Source: Siphonodentalium dalli
Taxonomy: Eukaryota > Mollusca > Scaphopoda > Gadilida > Siphonodentaliidae
Length of the DNA: 64,000 nt
Direction: 5' to 3'
Assembly: GCA_032622095.1 (NCBI GenBank)
Contig: CP136061.1
Location: 23,688,991 to 23,752,990 of the forward strand
Shown here: one piece after another, positions 39,748 through 55,700 of the stretch
Layout: every line of letters starts with the position of its first letter
Numbering within the stretch: position 1 is the stretch's first letter
Program-made: the position numbers and the translations under genes
Notes under the pieces: generated by a model
Told to the model about the DNA's origin: nothing
The model's input: only the letters and a program-made list of their open reading frames with translations
Databases searched by the model: none

Positions 39748-42700
39748 CTCTAACCCAGAGATTCATGACTACAACTCAGGGATTTATGACTTTTTCGAAG
39801 GATTTATGGCTCTAACCCAGAGATTCATGAATACAACGCAGGAATTTATGACTTTTTCGAAGGATTTATGGCTCTAACCCAGAGATTCATGAATACAACT
39901 CAGGGATTTATGACTTTTTCGAACGATTTTTGGCTCTAACCCAGAGATTCATGATTACAACTCAGGGATTTATGACTTTTTCGAAGGATTTATGGTTCTA
40001 ACCCAGAGATACATGAATAGAACTCAGGGATTTTTAACTTTTTCGAAGGATTTATGGCTCTAACCCCGAGATTCATGACTACAACTCGGGGATTTATGAC
40101 TTTTTCGAAGGATTTGTGGCTCTAATCCAGAGATTCATGAATACAACGCAGGGATTTATGACTTTTTCGAAGGATTTATGGTTCTAACCCAGAGATTCAT
40201 GATTACAACTCAGGGATTTATGACTGTTTTGAAGGATTTATGGCTCTAACCCGGAGATTCATGAATACAACGCAGGGATTTATGACTTTTTCGAAGGATT
40301 TGTGGCTCTAACCCCGAGATTCATGACTACAACTCAGAGAGTTATGACTTTTTCGAAGGATTTATGGCTCTTACCCAGAGATTCATGATTACAACTCAGG
40401 GATTTGTGACTTTTTCGAAGGATTTGTGGCTCTAACCCAGAGATTCAAGAATACAACGCAGGGATTTATGACTTTTTCGAAGGATTTGTGGCTCTATCGC
40501 AGAGATTCATGAATACAACTCAGGGATTCATGACTTTTTCGAAGGATTTATGTCTCTAACCCCGAGATTCGTGACTACAACTCAGGGATTTATGACTTTT
40601 TCGAAGGATTTATGGCTCTAACCCCGAGATTCATGACTACAACTCAGGGATTTATGACTTTTTCGAAGGATTTGTGGTTCTTACCCAGTGATTCATGAAT
40701 ACAACTCAGGGATTTATGACTTTTTCAAAGGATTTATGGTTCTAACCCAGAGATTCATGAATACAACTCAGGGATTTATGACTTTTTCGAAGGATTTATG
40801 GTTCTAACCCAGAGATTCATGAATACAACTCAGGGATTTATGACTTTTTCGAAGGATTTATGGTTCTAACCCAGAGATTCGTGATTACAACTCAGGGATT
40901 TATGACTTTTTTGAAGGATTTATGGCTCTAACCCGGAGATTCATGAATACAATTCTGGGATTTGTGACTTTTTCGATGGATTTATGGCTTTAACCCCGAG
41001 ATTTATGACTACAACTCTGGGATTTATGACTTTTTCGAAGGATTTATGGTTCTAACCCAGAGATTCATGACTACAACTCAGGGATTTATGACTTTTTCGA
41101 AGGATTTGTGGCTCTAACCCAGAGATTCATGAATACAACGCAGGGATTTATGACTTTTTCGAAGGATTTATGGCTCTTACCCAGAGATTCATGATTACAA
41201 CTCAGGGATTTGTGACTTTTTCGAAGGATTTGTGGCTCTAACCCAGAGATTCATGAATACAACGCAGGGATTTATGACTTTTTCGAAGGATTTGTGGCTC
41301 TATCGCAGAGATTCATGAATACAACTCTGGGATTCATGACTTTTTCGAAGGATTTATGGCTCTAACCCCGAGATTCATGACTACAACTCAGGGATTTATG
41401 ACTTTTTGCGAAGGATTTATGGCTCTAACCCCGAGATTCATGACTACAACTCAGGGAGTTATGACTTTTTCGAAGGATTTATGGTTCTAACCCAGAGATT
41501 CATGAATAGAACTCAGGGATTTATGACTTTTTCGAAGGATTTATGGTTCTAACCCAGAGATTCATGAATAGAACTCAGGGATTTATGACTTTTTCGAAGG
41601 ATTTATGGTTCTAACCCAGAGATTCATGAATAGAACTCAGGGATTTATGACTTTTTCGAAGGATTTATGGCTTTAACCCCGAGATTCATGACTACAACTC
41701 AGGGATTTATGACTTTTTCGAAGGATTTATGGCTCTAACACCGAGATTCATGACTACAACTCAGGGATTTATGACTTTTTCGAAGGATTTATGGCTCTAA
41801 CCCCGAGATTCATGACTACAACTCAGGGATTTATGACTTTTTCGAAGGATTTGTGGCTCTAACCCAGAGATTCATGAATAGAACTCAGGGATTTATGACT
41901 TTTTCGGAGGATTTATGGCTCTAACCCCGAGATTCATGACTACAACTCGGGGATTTATGACTTTTTCGAAGGATTTGTGGCTCTAATCCAGAGATTCATG
42001 AATACAACGCAGGGATTTATGACTTTTTCGAAGGATTTATGGCTCTAACCCCGAGATTCATGACTACAACTCGGGGATTTATGACTTTTTCGAAGGATTT
42101 GTGGCTCTAATCCAGAGATTCATGAATACAACGCAGGGATTTATGACTTTTTCGAAGGATTTATGGTTCTAACCCAGAGATTCATGATTACAACTCAGGG
42201 ATTTATGACTGTTTTGAAGGATTTATGGCTCTAACCCGGAGATTCATGAATACAACGCAGGGATTTATGACTTTTTCGAAGGATTTGTGGCTCTAACCCC
42301 GAGATTCATGACTACAACTCAGAGAGTTATGACTTTTTCGAAGGATTTATGGCTCTTACCCAGAGATTCATGATTACAACTCAGGGATTTGTGACTTTTT
42401 CGAAGGATTTGTGGCTCTAACCCAGAGATTCAAGAATACAACGCAGGGATTTATGACTTTTTCGAAGGATTTGTGGCTCTATCGCAGAGATTCATGAATA
42501 CAACTCAGGGATTCATGACTTTTTCGAAGGATTTATGTCTCTAACCCCGAGATTCGTGACTACAACTCAGGGATTTATGACTTTTTCGAAGGATTTATGG
42601 CTCTAACCTCGAGATTCATGACTACAACTCAGGGAGTTATGACTTTTTCGAAGGATTTATGGTTCTAACCCAGAGATTCATGAATAGAACTCAGGGATTT

Positions 42701-43277
42701 ATGACTTTTTCGAAGGATTTATGGTTCTAACCCAGAGATTCATGAATAGAACTCAGGGATTTATGACTTTTTCGAAGGATTTATGGTTCTAACCCAGAGA
42801 TTCATGAATAGAACTCAGGGATTTATGACTTTTTCGAAGGATTTATGGTTCTAACCCAGAGATTCATGAATACAACTCATGGATTTATGACTTTTTCGAA
42901 GGATTTATGGTTCTAACCCAGAGATTCATGATTACAACTCAGGGATTTATGACTTTATCGAAGGATTTATGGCTCTAACCCAGAGATTCGTGATTACAAC
43001 TCAGGGATTTATGACTTTTTTGAAGGATTTATGGCTCTAACCCGGAGATTCATGAATACAATTCTGGGATTTGTGACTTTTTCGATGGATTTATGGCTTT
43101 AACCCCGAGATTTATGACTACAACTCTGGGATTTATGACTTTTTCGAAAAATTTATGGTTCTAACCCAGAGATTCATGACTACAACTCAGGGATTTATGA
43201 CTTTTTCGAAGGATTTGTGGCTCTAACCCAGAGATTCATGAATACAACGCAGGGATTTATGACTTTTTCGAAGGATT

Positions 43278-45263
43278 TATGGCTCTTACCCAGAGATTCA
43301 TGATTACAACTCAGGGATTTGTGACTTTTTCGAAGGATTTATGGCTCTTACCCAGAGATTCATGATTACAACTCAGGGATTTGTGACTTTTTCGAAGGAT
43401 TTGTGGCTCTAACCCAGAGATTCAAGAATACAACGCAGGGATTTATGACTTTTTCGAAGGATTTGTGGCTCTATCGCAGAGATTCATGAATACAACTCAG
43501 GGATTTATGACTTTTTGCGAAGGATTTATGGCTCTAACCCCGAGATTCATGACTACAACTCAGGGATTTATGACTTTTTCGAAGGATTTTTGGTTCTAAC
43601 CCAGAGATTCACGAATAGAACTCAGGGAGTTATGACTTTTTCGAAGGATTTATGGTTCTAACCCAGAGATTCATGAATAGAACTCAGGGATTTATGACTT
43701 TTTCGAAGGATTTATGGTTCTAACCCAGAGATTCATGAATAGAACTCAGGGATTTATGACTTTTTCGAAGAATTTATGGCTTTAACCCCGAGATTCATGA
43801 CTACAACTCAGGGATTTATGAGTTTTTCGAAGGATTTATGGCTCTAACACCGAGATTCATGACTACAACTCAGGGATTTATGACTTTTTCGGAGGATTTA
43901 TGGCTCTAACCCCGAGATTCATGACTACAACTCAGGGATTTATGACTTTTTCGAAGGATTTGTGGCTCTAACCCAGAGATTCATGATTACAACTCAGGGA
44001 TTTATGACTTTTTCGAAGGATTTATGGTTCTAACCCAGAGAATCATGAATAGAACGCAGGGATTTATGACTTTTTCGAACGATTTATGGCTCTAACCCCG
44101 AGATTCATGAATAGAACTCAGGGATTTATGACTTTTTCGAAGGATTTATGTCTCTAACCCCGAGATTCATGACTACAACTCGGGGATTTATGACTTTTTC
44201 GAAGGATTTGTGGCTCTAATCCAGAGATTCATGAATACAACGCAGGGATTTATGACTTTTTCGAAGGATTTATGGTTCTAACCCAGAGATTCATGATTAC
44301 AACTCAGGGATTTGTGACTTTTTCGAAGGATTTATGGCTCTTACCCAGAGATTCATGATTACAACTCAGGGATTTGTGACTTTTTCGAAGGATTTGTGGC
44401 TCTAACCCAGAGATTCAAGAATACAACGCAGGGATTTATGACTTTTTCGAAGGATTTGTGGCTCTATCGCAGAGATTCATGAATACAACTCAGGGATTTA
44501 TGACTTTTTGCGAAGGATTTATGGCTCTAACCCCGAGATTCATGACTACAACTCAGGGATTTATGACTTTTTCGAAGGATTTATGGTTCTAACCCAGAGA
44601 TTCACGAATAGAACTCAGGGAGTTATGACTTTTTCGAAGGATTTATGGTTCTAACCCAGAGATTCATGAATAGAACTCAGGGATTTATGACTTTTTCGTA
44701 GGATTTATGGTTCTAAGCCAGAGATTCATGAATAGAACTCAGGGATTTATGACTTTTTCGAAGGATTTATGGCTTTAACCCCGAGATTCATGACTACAAC
44801 TCAGGGATTTATGACTTTTTCGAAGGATTTATGGCTCTAACACCGAGATTCATGACTACAACTCAGGGATTTATGACTTTTTCGAAGGATTTATGGCTCT
44901 AACCCCGAGATTCATGACTACAACTCAGGGATTTATGACTTTTTCGAAGGATTTGTGGCCCTAACCCAGAGATTCATGATTACAACTCAGGGATTTATGA
45001 CTTTTTCGAAGGATTTATGGTTCTAACCCAGAGAATCATGAATAGAACTCAGGGATTTATGACTTTTTCGAAGGATTTATGGCTCTAACCCCGAGATTCA
45101 TGAATAGAACTCAGGGATTTATGACTTTTTCGAAGGATTTATGTCTCTAACCCCGAGATTCATGACTACAACTCGGGGATTTATGACTTTTTCGAAGGAT
45201 TTGTGGCTCTAATCCAGAGATTCATGAATACAACGCAGGGATTTATGACTTTTTCGAAGGATT
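43278..45263 (+). repeat. 993-bp tandem duplication (two copies)
   Basis: Copy 1 is about 43278-44270 and copy 2 about 44271-45263, with 16 monomers plus 1 bp in each. The TTTTTGCGAAGG marker at 43517 recurs at 44510. The flanking order (CTCTTACCC, AAGAATACAACG, CTCTATCGCAG, then the GCGAAGG monomer) is the same in both. Confidence 0.75.
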
Positions 45264-46045
45264 TGTGGTTCTAACCCAGAGATTCATGATTACAACTCAG
45301 GGATTTATGACTGTTTTGAAGGATTTATGGCTCTAACCCGGAGATTCACGAATACAACGCAGGGATTTATGACTTTCTCGTAGTATTTGTGGCTCTAACC
45401 CCGAGATTCATGACTACAACTCAGAGAGTTATGACCTTTTCGAAGGATTTATGGCTCTTACCCAGAGATTCATGATTACAACTCAGGGATTTGTGACTTT
45501 TTCGAAGGATTTGTGGCTCTAACCCAGAGATTCAAGAATACAACGCAGGGATTTAAGACTTTTTCGAAGGATTTGTGGCTCTATCGCAGAGATTCATGAA
45601 TACAACTCAGGGATTCATGACTTTTTCGAAGGATTTATGTCTCTAACCCCGAGATTCATGACTACAACTCAGGGATTTATGACTTTTTCGAAGGATTTAT
45701 GGCTCTAACCCCGAGATTCATGACTACAACTCAGGGAGTTATGACTTTTTCGAAGGATTTATGGTTCTAACCCAGAGATTCATGAATAGAACTCAGGGAT
45801 TTATGACTTTTTCGAAGGATTTATGGTTCTAACCCAGAGATTCATGAATAGAACTCAGGGATTTATGACTTTTTCGAAGGATTTATGGTCCTAACCCAGA
45901 GATTCATGAATAGAACTCAGGGATTTATGACTTTTTCGAAGGATTTATGGTTCTAACCCAGAGATTCATGAATACAACTCAGGGATTTATGACTTTTTCG
46001 AAGGATTTATGGTTCTAACCCAGAGATTCATGATTACAACTCAGG

Positions 46046-49000
46046 GATTTATGACTTTATCGAAGGATTTATGGCTCTAACCCAGAGATTCGTGATTACA
46101 ACTCAGGGATTTATGACTTTTTTGAAGGATTTATGGCTCTAACCCGGAGATTCATGAATACAATTCTGGGATTTGTGACTTTTTCGATGGATTTATGGCT
46201 TTAACCCCGAGATTTATGACTACAACTCTGGGATTTATGACTTTTTCGAAGGATTTATGGTTCTAACCCAGAGATTCATGACTACAACTCAGGGATTTAT
46301 GACTTTTTCGAAGGATTTGTGGCTCTAACCCAGAGATTCATGAATACAACGCAGGGATTTATGACTTTTTCGAAGGATTTATGGCTCTTACCCAGAGATT
46401 CATGATTACAACTCAGGGATTTGTGACTTTTTCGAAGGATTTGTGGCTCTAACCCAGAGATTCATGAATACAACGCAGGGATTTATGACTTTTTCGAAGG
46501 ATTTGTGGCTCTATCGCAGAGATTCATGAATACAACTCTGGGATTCATGACTTTTTCGAAGGATTTATGGCTCTAACCCCGAGATTCATGACTACAACTC
46601 AGGGATTTATGACTTTTTGCGAAGGATTTATGGCTCTAACCCCGAGATTCATGACTACAACTCGGGGATTTATGACTTTTTCGAAGGATTTGTGGCTCTA
46701 ATCCAGAGATTCATGAATACAACGCAGGGATTTATGACTTTTTCGAAGGATTTATGGTTCTAACCCAGAGATTCATGATTACAACTCAGGGATTTGTGAC
46801 TTTTTCGAAGGATTTATGGCTCTTACCCAGAGATTCATGATTACAACTCAGGGATTTGTGACTTTTTCGAAGGATTTGTGGCTCTAACCCAGAGATTCAA
46901 GAATACAACGCAGGGATTTATGACTTTTTCGAAGGATTTGTGGCTCTATCGCAGAGATTCATGAATACAACTCAGGGATTTATGACTTTTTGCGAAGGAT
47001 TTATGGCTCTAACCCCGAGATTCATGACTACAACTCAGGGATTTATGACTTTTTCGAAGGATTTATGGTTCTAACCCAGAGATTCACGAATAGAACTCAG
47101 GGAGTTATGACTTTTTCGAAGGATTTATGGTTCTAACCCAGAGATTCATGAATAGAACTCAGGGATTTATGACTTTTTCGAAGGATTTATGGTTCTAAGC
47201 CAGAGATTCATGAATAGAACTAAGGGATTTATGACTTTTTCGAAGGATTTATGGCTTTAACCCCGAGATTCATGACTACAACTCAGGGATTTATGACTTT
47301 TTCGAAGGATTTATGGCTCTAACACCGAGATTCATGACTACAACTCAGGGATTTATGACTTTTTCGAAGGATTTATGGCTCTAACCCCGAGATTCATGAC
47401 TACAACTCAGGGATTTATGACTTTTTCGAAGGATTTGTGGCTCTAACCCAGAGATTCATGATTACAACTCAGGGATTTATGACTTTTTCGAAGGATTTAT
47501 GGTTCTAACCCAGAGAATCATGAATAGAACTCAGGGATTTATGACTTTTTCGAAGGATTTATGGCTCTAACCCCGAGATTCATGAATAGAACTCAGGGAT
47601 TTATGACTTTTTCGAAGGATTTATGTCTCTAACCCCGAGATTCATGACTACAACTCGGGGATTTATGACTTTTTCGAAGGATTTGTGGCTCTAATCCAGA
47701 GATTCATGAATACAACGCAGGGATTTATGACTTTTTCGAAGGATTTGTGGTTCTAACCCAGAGATTCATGATTACAACTCAGGGATTTATGACTGTTTTG
47801 AAGGATTTATGGCTCTAACCCGGAGATTCACGAATACAACGCAGGGATTTATGACTTTTTCGTAGTATTTGTGGCTCTAACCCCGAGATTCATGACTACA
47901 ACTCAGGGAGTTATGACTTTATCGAAGGATTTATGGCTCTAACCCAGAGATTCGTGATTACAACTCAGGGATTTATGACTTTTTTGAAGGATTTATGGCT
48001 CTAACCCGGAGATTCATGAATACAATTCTGGGATTTGTGACTTTTTCGATGGATTTATGGCTTTAACCCCGAGATTTATGACTACAATTCTGGGATTTAT
48101 GACTTTTTCGAAGGATTTATGGTTCTAACCCAGAGATTCATGACTACAACTCAGGGATTTATGACTTTTTCGAAGGATTTGTGGCTCTAACCCAGAGATT
48201 CATGAATACAACGCAGGGATTTATGACTTTTTCGAAGGATTTATGGCTCTTACCCAGAGATTCATGATTACAACTCAGGGATTTGTGACTTTTTCGAAGG
48301 ATTTGTGGCTCTAACCCAGAGATTCATGAATACAACGCAGGGATTTATGACTTTTTCGAAGGATTTGTGGCTCTATCGCAGAGATTCATGAATACAACTC
48401 TGGGATTCATGACTTTTTCGAAGGATTTATGGCTCTAACCCCGAGATTCATGACTACAACTCAGGGATTTATGACTTTTTGCGAAGGATTTATGGCTCTA
48501 ACCCCGAGATTCATGACTACAACTCGGGGATTTATGACTTTTTCGAAGGATTTGTGGCTCTAATCCAGAGATTCATGAATACAACGCAGGGATTTATGAC
48601 TTTTTCGAAGGATTTATGGTTCTAACCCAGAGATTCATGATTACAACTCAGGGATTTGTGACTTTTTCGAAGGATTTATGGCTCTTACCCAGAGATTCAT
48701 GATTACAACTCAGGGATTTGTGACTTTTTCGAAGGATTTGTGGCTCTAACCCAGAGATTCAAGAATACAACGCAGGGATTTATGACTTTTTCGAAGGATT
48801 TGTGGCTCTATCGCAGAGATTCATGAATACAACTCAGGGATTTATGACTTTTTGCGAAGGATTTATGGCTCTAACCCCGAGATTCATGACTACAACTCAG
48901 GGATTTATGACTTTTTCGAAGGATTTATGGTTCTAACCCAGAGATTCACGAATAGAACTCAGGGAGTTATGACTTTTTCGAAGGATTTATGGTTCTAACC

Positions 49001-49769
49001 CAGAGATTCATGAATAGAACTCAGGGATTTATGACTTTTTCGAAGGATTTATGGTTCTAAGCCAGAGATTCATGAATAGAACTCAGGGATTTATGACTTT
49101 TTCGAAGGATTTATGGCTTTAACCCCGAGATTCATGACTACAACTCAGGGATTTATGACTTTTTCGAAGGATTTATGGCTCTAACACCGAGATTCATGAC
49201 TACAACTCAGGGATTTATGACTTTTTCGAAGGATTTATGGCTCTAACCCCGAGATTCATGACTACAACTCAGGGATTTATGACTTTTTCGAAGGATTTGT
49301 GGCTCTAACCCAGAGATTCATGATTACAACTCAGGGATTTATGACTTTTTCGAAGGATTTATGGTTCTAACCCAGAGAATCATGAATAGAACTCAGGGAT
49401 TTATGACTTTTTCGAAGGATTTATGGCTCTAACCCCGAGATTCATGAATAGAACTCAGGGATTTATGACTTTTTCGAAGGATTTATGTCTCTAACCCCGA
49501 GATTCATGACTACAACTCGGGGATTTATGACTTTTTCGAAGGATTTGTGGCTCTAATCCAGAGATTCATGAATACAACGCAGGGATTTATGACTTTTTCG
49601 AAGGATTTGTGGTTCTAACCCAGAGATTCATGATTACAACTCAGGGATTTATGACTGTTTTGAAGGATTTATGGCTCTAACCCGGAGATTCACGAATACA
49701 ACGCAGGGATTTATGACTTTTTCGTAGTATTTGTGGCTCTAACCCCGAGATTCATGACTACAACTCAGA
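46046..49769 (+). repeat. 1862-bp tandem duplication (two copies)
   Basis: Copy 1 is about 46046-47907 and copy 2 about 47908-49769, a period of 30 monomers plus 2 bp. Two separate GCGAAGG markers (46619 and 46992) recur at 48481 and 48854. At the boundary, near 47907-47925, one monomer joins GAGTTATGAC to CTTTATCG. These halves otherwise belong to two different monomer types, so this is the apparent crossover point. Confidence 0.8.
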
Positions 49770-52700
49770 GAGTTATGACCTTTTCGAAGGATTTATGGCT
49801 CTTACCCAGAGATTCATGATTACAACTCAGGGATTTGTGACTTTTTCGAAGGATTTGTGGCTCTAACCCAGAGATTCAAGAATACAACGCAGGGATTTAA
49901 GACTTTTTCGAAGGATTTGTGGCTCTATCGCAGAGATTCATGAATACAACTCAGGGATTCATGACTTTTTCGAAGGATTTATGTCTCTAACCCCGAGATT
50001 CATGACTACAACTCAGGGATTTATGACTTTTTCGAAGGATTTATGGCTCTAACCCCGAGATTCATGACTACAACTCAGGGAGTTATGACTTTTTCGAAGG
50101 ATTTATGGTTCTAACCCAGAGATTCATGAATAGAACTCAGGGATTTATGACTTTTTCGAAGGATTTATGGTTCTAACCCAGAGATTCATGAATAGAACTC
50201 AGGGATTTATGACTTTTTCGAAGGATTTATGGTCCTAACCCAGAGATTCATGAATAGAACTCAGGGATTTATGACTTTTTCGAAGGATTTATGGTTCTAA
50301 CCCAGAGATTCATGAATACAACTCAGGGATTTATGACTTTTTCGAAGGATTTATGGTTCTAACCCAGAGATTCATGATTACAACTCAGGGATTTATGACT
50401 TTATCGAAGGATTTATGGCTCTAACCCAGAGATTCGTGATTACAACTCAGGGATTTATGACTTTTTTGAAGGATTTATGGCTCTAACCCGGAGATTCATG
50501 AATACAATTCTGGGATTTGTGACTTTTTCGATGGATTTATGGCTTTAACCCCGAGATTTATGACTACAACTCTGGGATTTATGACTTTTTCGAAGGATTT
50601 ATGGTTCTAACCCAGAGATTCATGACTACAACTCAGGGATTTATGACTTTTTCGAAGGATTTGTGGCTCTAACCCAGAGATTCATGAATACAACGCAGGG
50701 ATTTATGACTTTTTCGAAGGATTTATGGCTCTTACCCAGAGATTCATGATTACAACTCAGGGATTTGTGACTTTTTCGAAGGATTTGTGGCTCTAACCCA
50801 GAGATTCATGAATACAACGCAGGGATTTATGACTTTTTCGAAGGATTTGTGGCTCTATCGCAGAGATTCAAGAATACAACTCTGGGATTCATGACTTTTT
50901 CGAAGGATTTATGGCTCTAACCCCGAGATTCATGACTACAACTCAGGGATTTATGACTTTTTGCGAAGGATTTATGGCTCTAACCCCGAGATTCATGACT
51001 ACAACTCAGGGATTTATGACTTTTTCGAAGGATTTATGGTTCTAACCCAGAGATTCACGAATAGAACTCAGGGAGTTATGACTTTTTCGAAGGATTTATG
51101 GTTCTAACCCAGAGATTCATGAATAGAACTCAGGGATTTATGACTTTTTCGAAGGATTTATGGTTCTAACCCAGAGATTCATGAATAGAACTCAGGGATT
51201 TATGACTTTTTCGAAGGATTTATGGCTTTAACCCCGAGATTCATGACTACAACTCAGGGATTTATGACTTTTTCGAAGGATTTATGGCTCTAACACCGAG
51301 ATTCATGACTACAACTCAGGGATTTATGACTTTTTCGAAGGATTTATGGCTCTAACCCCGAGATTCATGACTACAACTCAGGGATTTACGACTTTTTCGA
51401 AGGATTTGTGGCTCTAACCCAGAGATTCATGATTACAACTCAGGGATTTATGACTTTTTCGAAGGATTTATGGTTCTAACCCAGAGAATCATGAATAGAA
51501 CTCAGGGATTTATGACTTTTTCGAAGGATTTATGGCTCTAACCCCGAGATTCATGACTACAACTCGGGGATTTATGACTTTTTCGAAGGATTTGTGGCTC
51601 TAATCCAGAGATTCATGAATACAACGCAGGGATTTATGACTTTTTCGAAGGATTTATGGTTCTAACCCAGAGATTCATGATTACAACTCAGGGATTTATG
51701 ACTGTTTTGAAGGATTTATGACTTTTTCGTAGGATTTGTGGCTCTAACCCCGAGATTCATGACTACAACTCAGAGAGTTATGACCTTTTCGAAGGATTTA
51801 TGGCTCTTACCCAGAGATTCATGATTACAACTCAGGGATTTGTGACTTTTTCGAAGGATTTGTGGCTCTAACCCAGAGATTCAAGAATACAACGCAGGGA
51901 TTTATGACTTTTTCGAAGGATTTGTGGCTCTATCGCAGAGATTCATGAATACAACTCAGGGATTCATGACTTTTTCGAAGGATTTATGTCTCTAACCCCG
52001 AGATTCATGACTACAACTCAGGGATTTATGACTTTTTCGAAGGATTTATGGCTCTAACCCCGAGATTCATGACTACAACTCAGGGAGTTATGACTTTTTC
52101 GAAGGATTTATGGTTCTAACCCAGAGATTCATGAATAGAACTCAGGGATTTATGACTTTTTCGAAGGATTTATGGTTCTAACCCAGAGATTCATGAATAG
52201 AACTCAGGGATTTATGACTTTTTCGAAGGATTTATGGTTCTAACCCAGAGATTCATGACTACAACTCAGGGATTTATGACTTTTTCGAAGGATTTGTGGC
52301 TCTAACCCAGAGATTCATGAATACAACGCAGGGATTTATGACTTTTTCGAAGGATTTATGGCTCTTACCCAGAGATTCATGACTACAACTCAGGGATTTA
52401 TGACTTTTTGCGAAGGATTTATGGCTCTAACCCCGAGATTCATGACTACAACTCGGGGATTTATGACTTTTTCGAAGGATTTGTGGCTCTAATCCAGAGA
52501 TTCATGAATACAACGCAGGGATTTATGACTTTTTCGAAGGATTTATGGTTCTAACCCAGAGATTCATGATTACAACTCAGGGATTTGTGACTTTTTCGAA
52601 GGATTTATGGCTCTTACCCAGAGATTCATGATTACAACTCAGGGATTTGTGACTTTTTCGAAGGATTTGTGGCTCTAACCCAGAGATTCAAGAATACAAC

Positions 52701-55700
52701 GCAGGGATTTATGACTTTTTCGAAGGATTTGTGGCTCTATCGCAGAGATTCATGAATACAACTCAGGGATTTATGACTTTTTGCGAAGGATTTATGGCTC
52801 TAACCCCGAGATTCATGACTACAACTCAGGGATTTATGACTTTTTCGAAGGATTTATGGTTCTAACCCAGAGATTCACGAATAGAACTCAGGGAGTTATG
52901 ACTTTTTCGAAGGATTTATGGTTCTAACCCAGAGATTCATGAATAGAACTCAGGGATTTATGACTTTTTCGAAGGATTTATGGTTCTAAGCCAGAGATTC
53001 ATGAATAGAACTCAGGGATTTATGACTTTTTCGAAGGATTTATGGCTTTAACCCCGAGATTCATGACTACAACTCAGGGATTTATGACTTTTTCGAAGGA
53101 TTTATGGCTCTAACACCGAGATTCATGACTACAACTCAGGGATTTATGACTTTTTCGAAGGATTTATGGCTCTAACCCCGAGATTCATGACTACAACTCA
53201 GGGATTTATGACTTTTTCGAAGGATTTGTGGCTCTAACCCAGAGATTCATGATTACAACTCAGGGATTTATGACTTTTTCGAAGGATTTATGGTTCTAAC
53301 CCAGAGAATCATGAATAGAACTCAGGGATTTATGACTTTTTCGAAGGATTTATGGCTCTAACCCCGAGATTCATGAATAGAACTCAGGGATTTATGACTT
53401 TTTCGAAGGATTTATGTCTCTAACCCCGAGATTCATGACTACAACTCGGGGATTTATGACTTTTTCGAAGGATTTGTGGCTCTAATCCAGAGATTCATGA
53501 ATACAACGCAGGGATTTATGACTTTTTCGAAGGATTTGTGGTTCTAACCCAGAGATTCATGATTACAACTCAGGGATTTATGACTGTTTTGAAGGATTTA
53601 TGGCTCTAACCCGGAGATTCACGAATACAACGCAGGGATTTATGACTTTTTCGTAGTATTTGTGGCTCTAACCCCGAGATTCATGACTACAACTCAGAGA
53701 GTTATGACCTTTTCGAAGGATTTATGGCTCTTACCCAGAGATTCATGATTACAACTCAGGGATTTGTGACTTTTTCGAAGGATTTGTGGCTCTAACCCAG
53801 AGATTCAAGAATACAACGCAGGGATTTAAGACTTTTTCGAAGGATTTGTGGCTCTATCGCAGAGATTCATGAATACAACTCAGGGATTCATGACTTTTTC
53901 GAAGGATTTATGTCTCTAACCCCGAGATTCATGACTACAACTCAGGGATTTATGACTTTTTCGAAGGATTTATGGCTCTAACCCCGAGATTCATGACTAC
54001 AACTCAGGGAGTTATGACTTTTTCGAAGGATTTATGGTTCTAACCCAGAGATTCATGAATAGAACTCAGGGATTTATGACTTTTTCGAAGGATTTATGGT
54101 TCTAACCCAGAGATTCATGAATAGAACTCAGGGATTTATGACTTTTTCGAAGGATTTATGGTCCTAACCCAGAGATTCATGAATAGAACTCAGGGATTTA
54201 TGACTTTTTCGAAGGATTTATGGTTCTAACCCAGAGATTCATGAATACAACTCAGGGATTTATGACTTTTTCGAAGGATTTATGGTTCTAACCCAGAGAT
54301 TCATGATTACAACTCAGGGATTTATGACTTTATCGAAGGATTTATGGCTCTAACCCAGAGATTCGTGATTACAACTCAGGGATTTATGACTTTTTTGAAG
54401 GATTTATGGCTCTAACCCGGAGATTCATGAATACAATTCTGGGATTTGTGACTTTTTCGATGGATTTATGGCTTTAACCCCGAGATTTATGACTACAACT
54501 CTGGGATTTATGACTTTTTCGAAGGATTTATGGTTCTAACCCAGAGATTCATGACTACAACTCAGGGATTTATGACTTTTTCGAAGGATTTGTGGCTCTA
54601 ACCCAGAGATTCATGAATACAACGCAGGGATTTATGACTTTTTCGAAGGATTTATGGCTCTTACCCAGAGATTCATGATTACAACTCAGGGATTTGTGAC
54701 TTTTTCGAAGGATTTGTGGCTCTAACCCAGAGATTCATGAATACAACGCAGGGATTTATGACTTTTTCGAAGGATTTGTGGCTCTATCGCAGAGATTCAT
54801 GAATACAACTCTGGGATTCATGACTTTTTCGAAGGATTTATGGCTCTAACCCCGAGATTCATGACTACAACTCAGGGATTTATGACTTTTTGCGAAGGAT
54901 TTATGGCTCTAACCCCGAGATTCATGACTACAACTCAGGGATTTATGACTTTTTCGAAGGATTTATGGTTCTAACCCAGAGATTCACGAATAGAACTCAG
55001 GGAGTTATGACTTTTTCGAAGGATTTATGGTTCTAACCCAGAGATTCATGAATAGAACTCAGGGATTTATGACTTTTTCGAAGGATTTATGGTTCTAACC
55101 CAGAGATTCATGAATAGAACTCAGGGATTTATGACTTTTTCGAAGGATTTATGGCTTTAACCCCGAGATTCATGACTACAACTCAGGGATTTATGACTTT
55201 TTCGAAGGATTTATGGCTCTAACACCGAGATTCATGACTACAACTCAGGGATTTATGACTTTTTCGAAGGATTTATGGCTCTAACCCCGAGATTCATGAC
55301 TACAACTCAGGGATTTACGACTTTTTCGAAGGATTTGTGGCTCTAACCCAGAGATTCATGATTACAACTCAGGGATTTATGACTTTTTCGAAGGATTTAT
55401 GGTTCTAACCCAGAGAATCATGAATAGAACTCAGGGATTTATGACTTTTTCGAAGGATTTATGGCTCTAACCCCGAGATTCATGACTACAACTCGGGGAT
55501 TTATGACTTTTTCGAAGGATTTGTGGCTCTAATCCAGAGATTCATGAATACAACGCAGGGATTTATGACTTTTTCGAAGGATTTATGGTTCTAACCCAGA
55601 GATTCATGATTACAACTCAGGGATTTATGACTGTTTTGAAGGATTTATGACTTTTTCGTAGGATTTGTGGCTCTAACCCCGAGATTCATGACTACAACTC

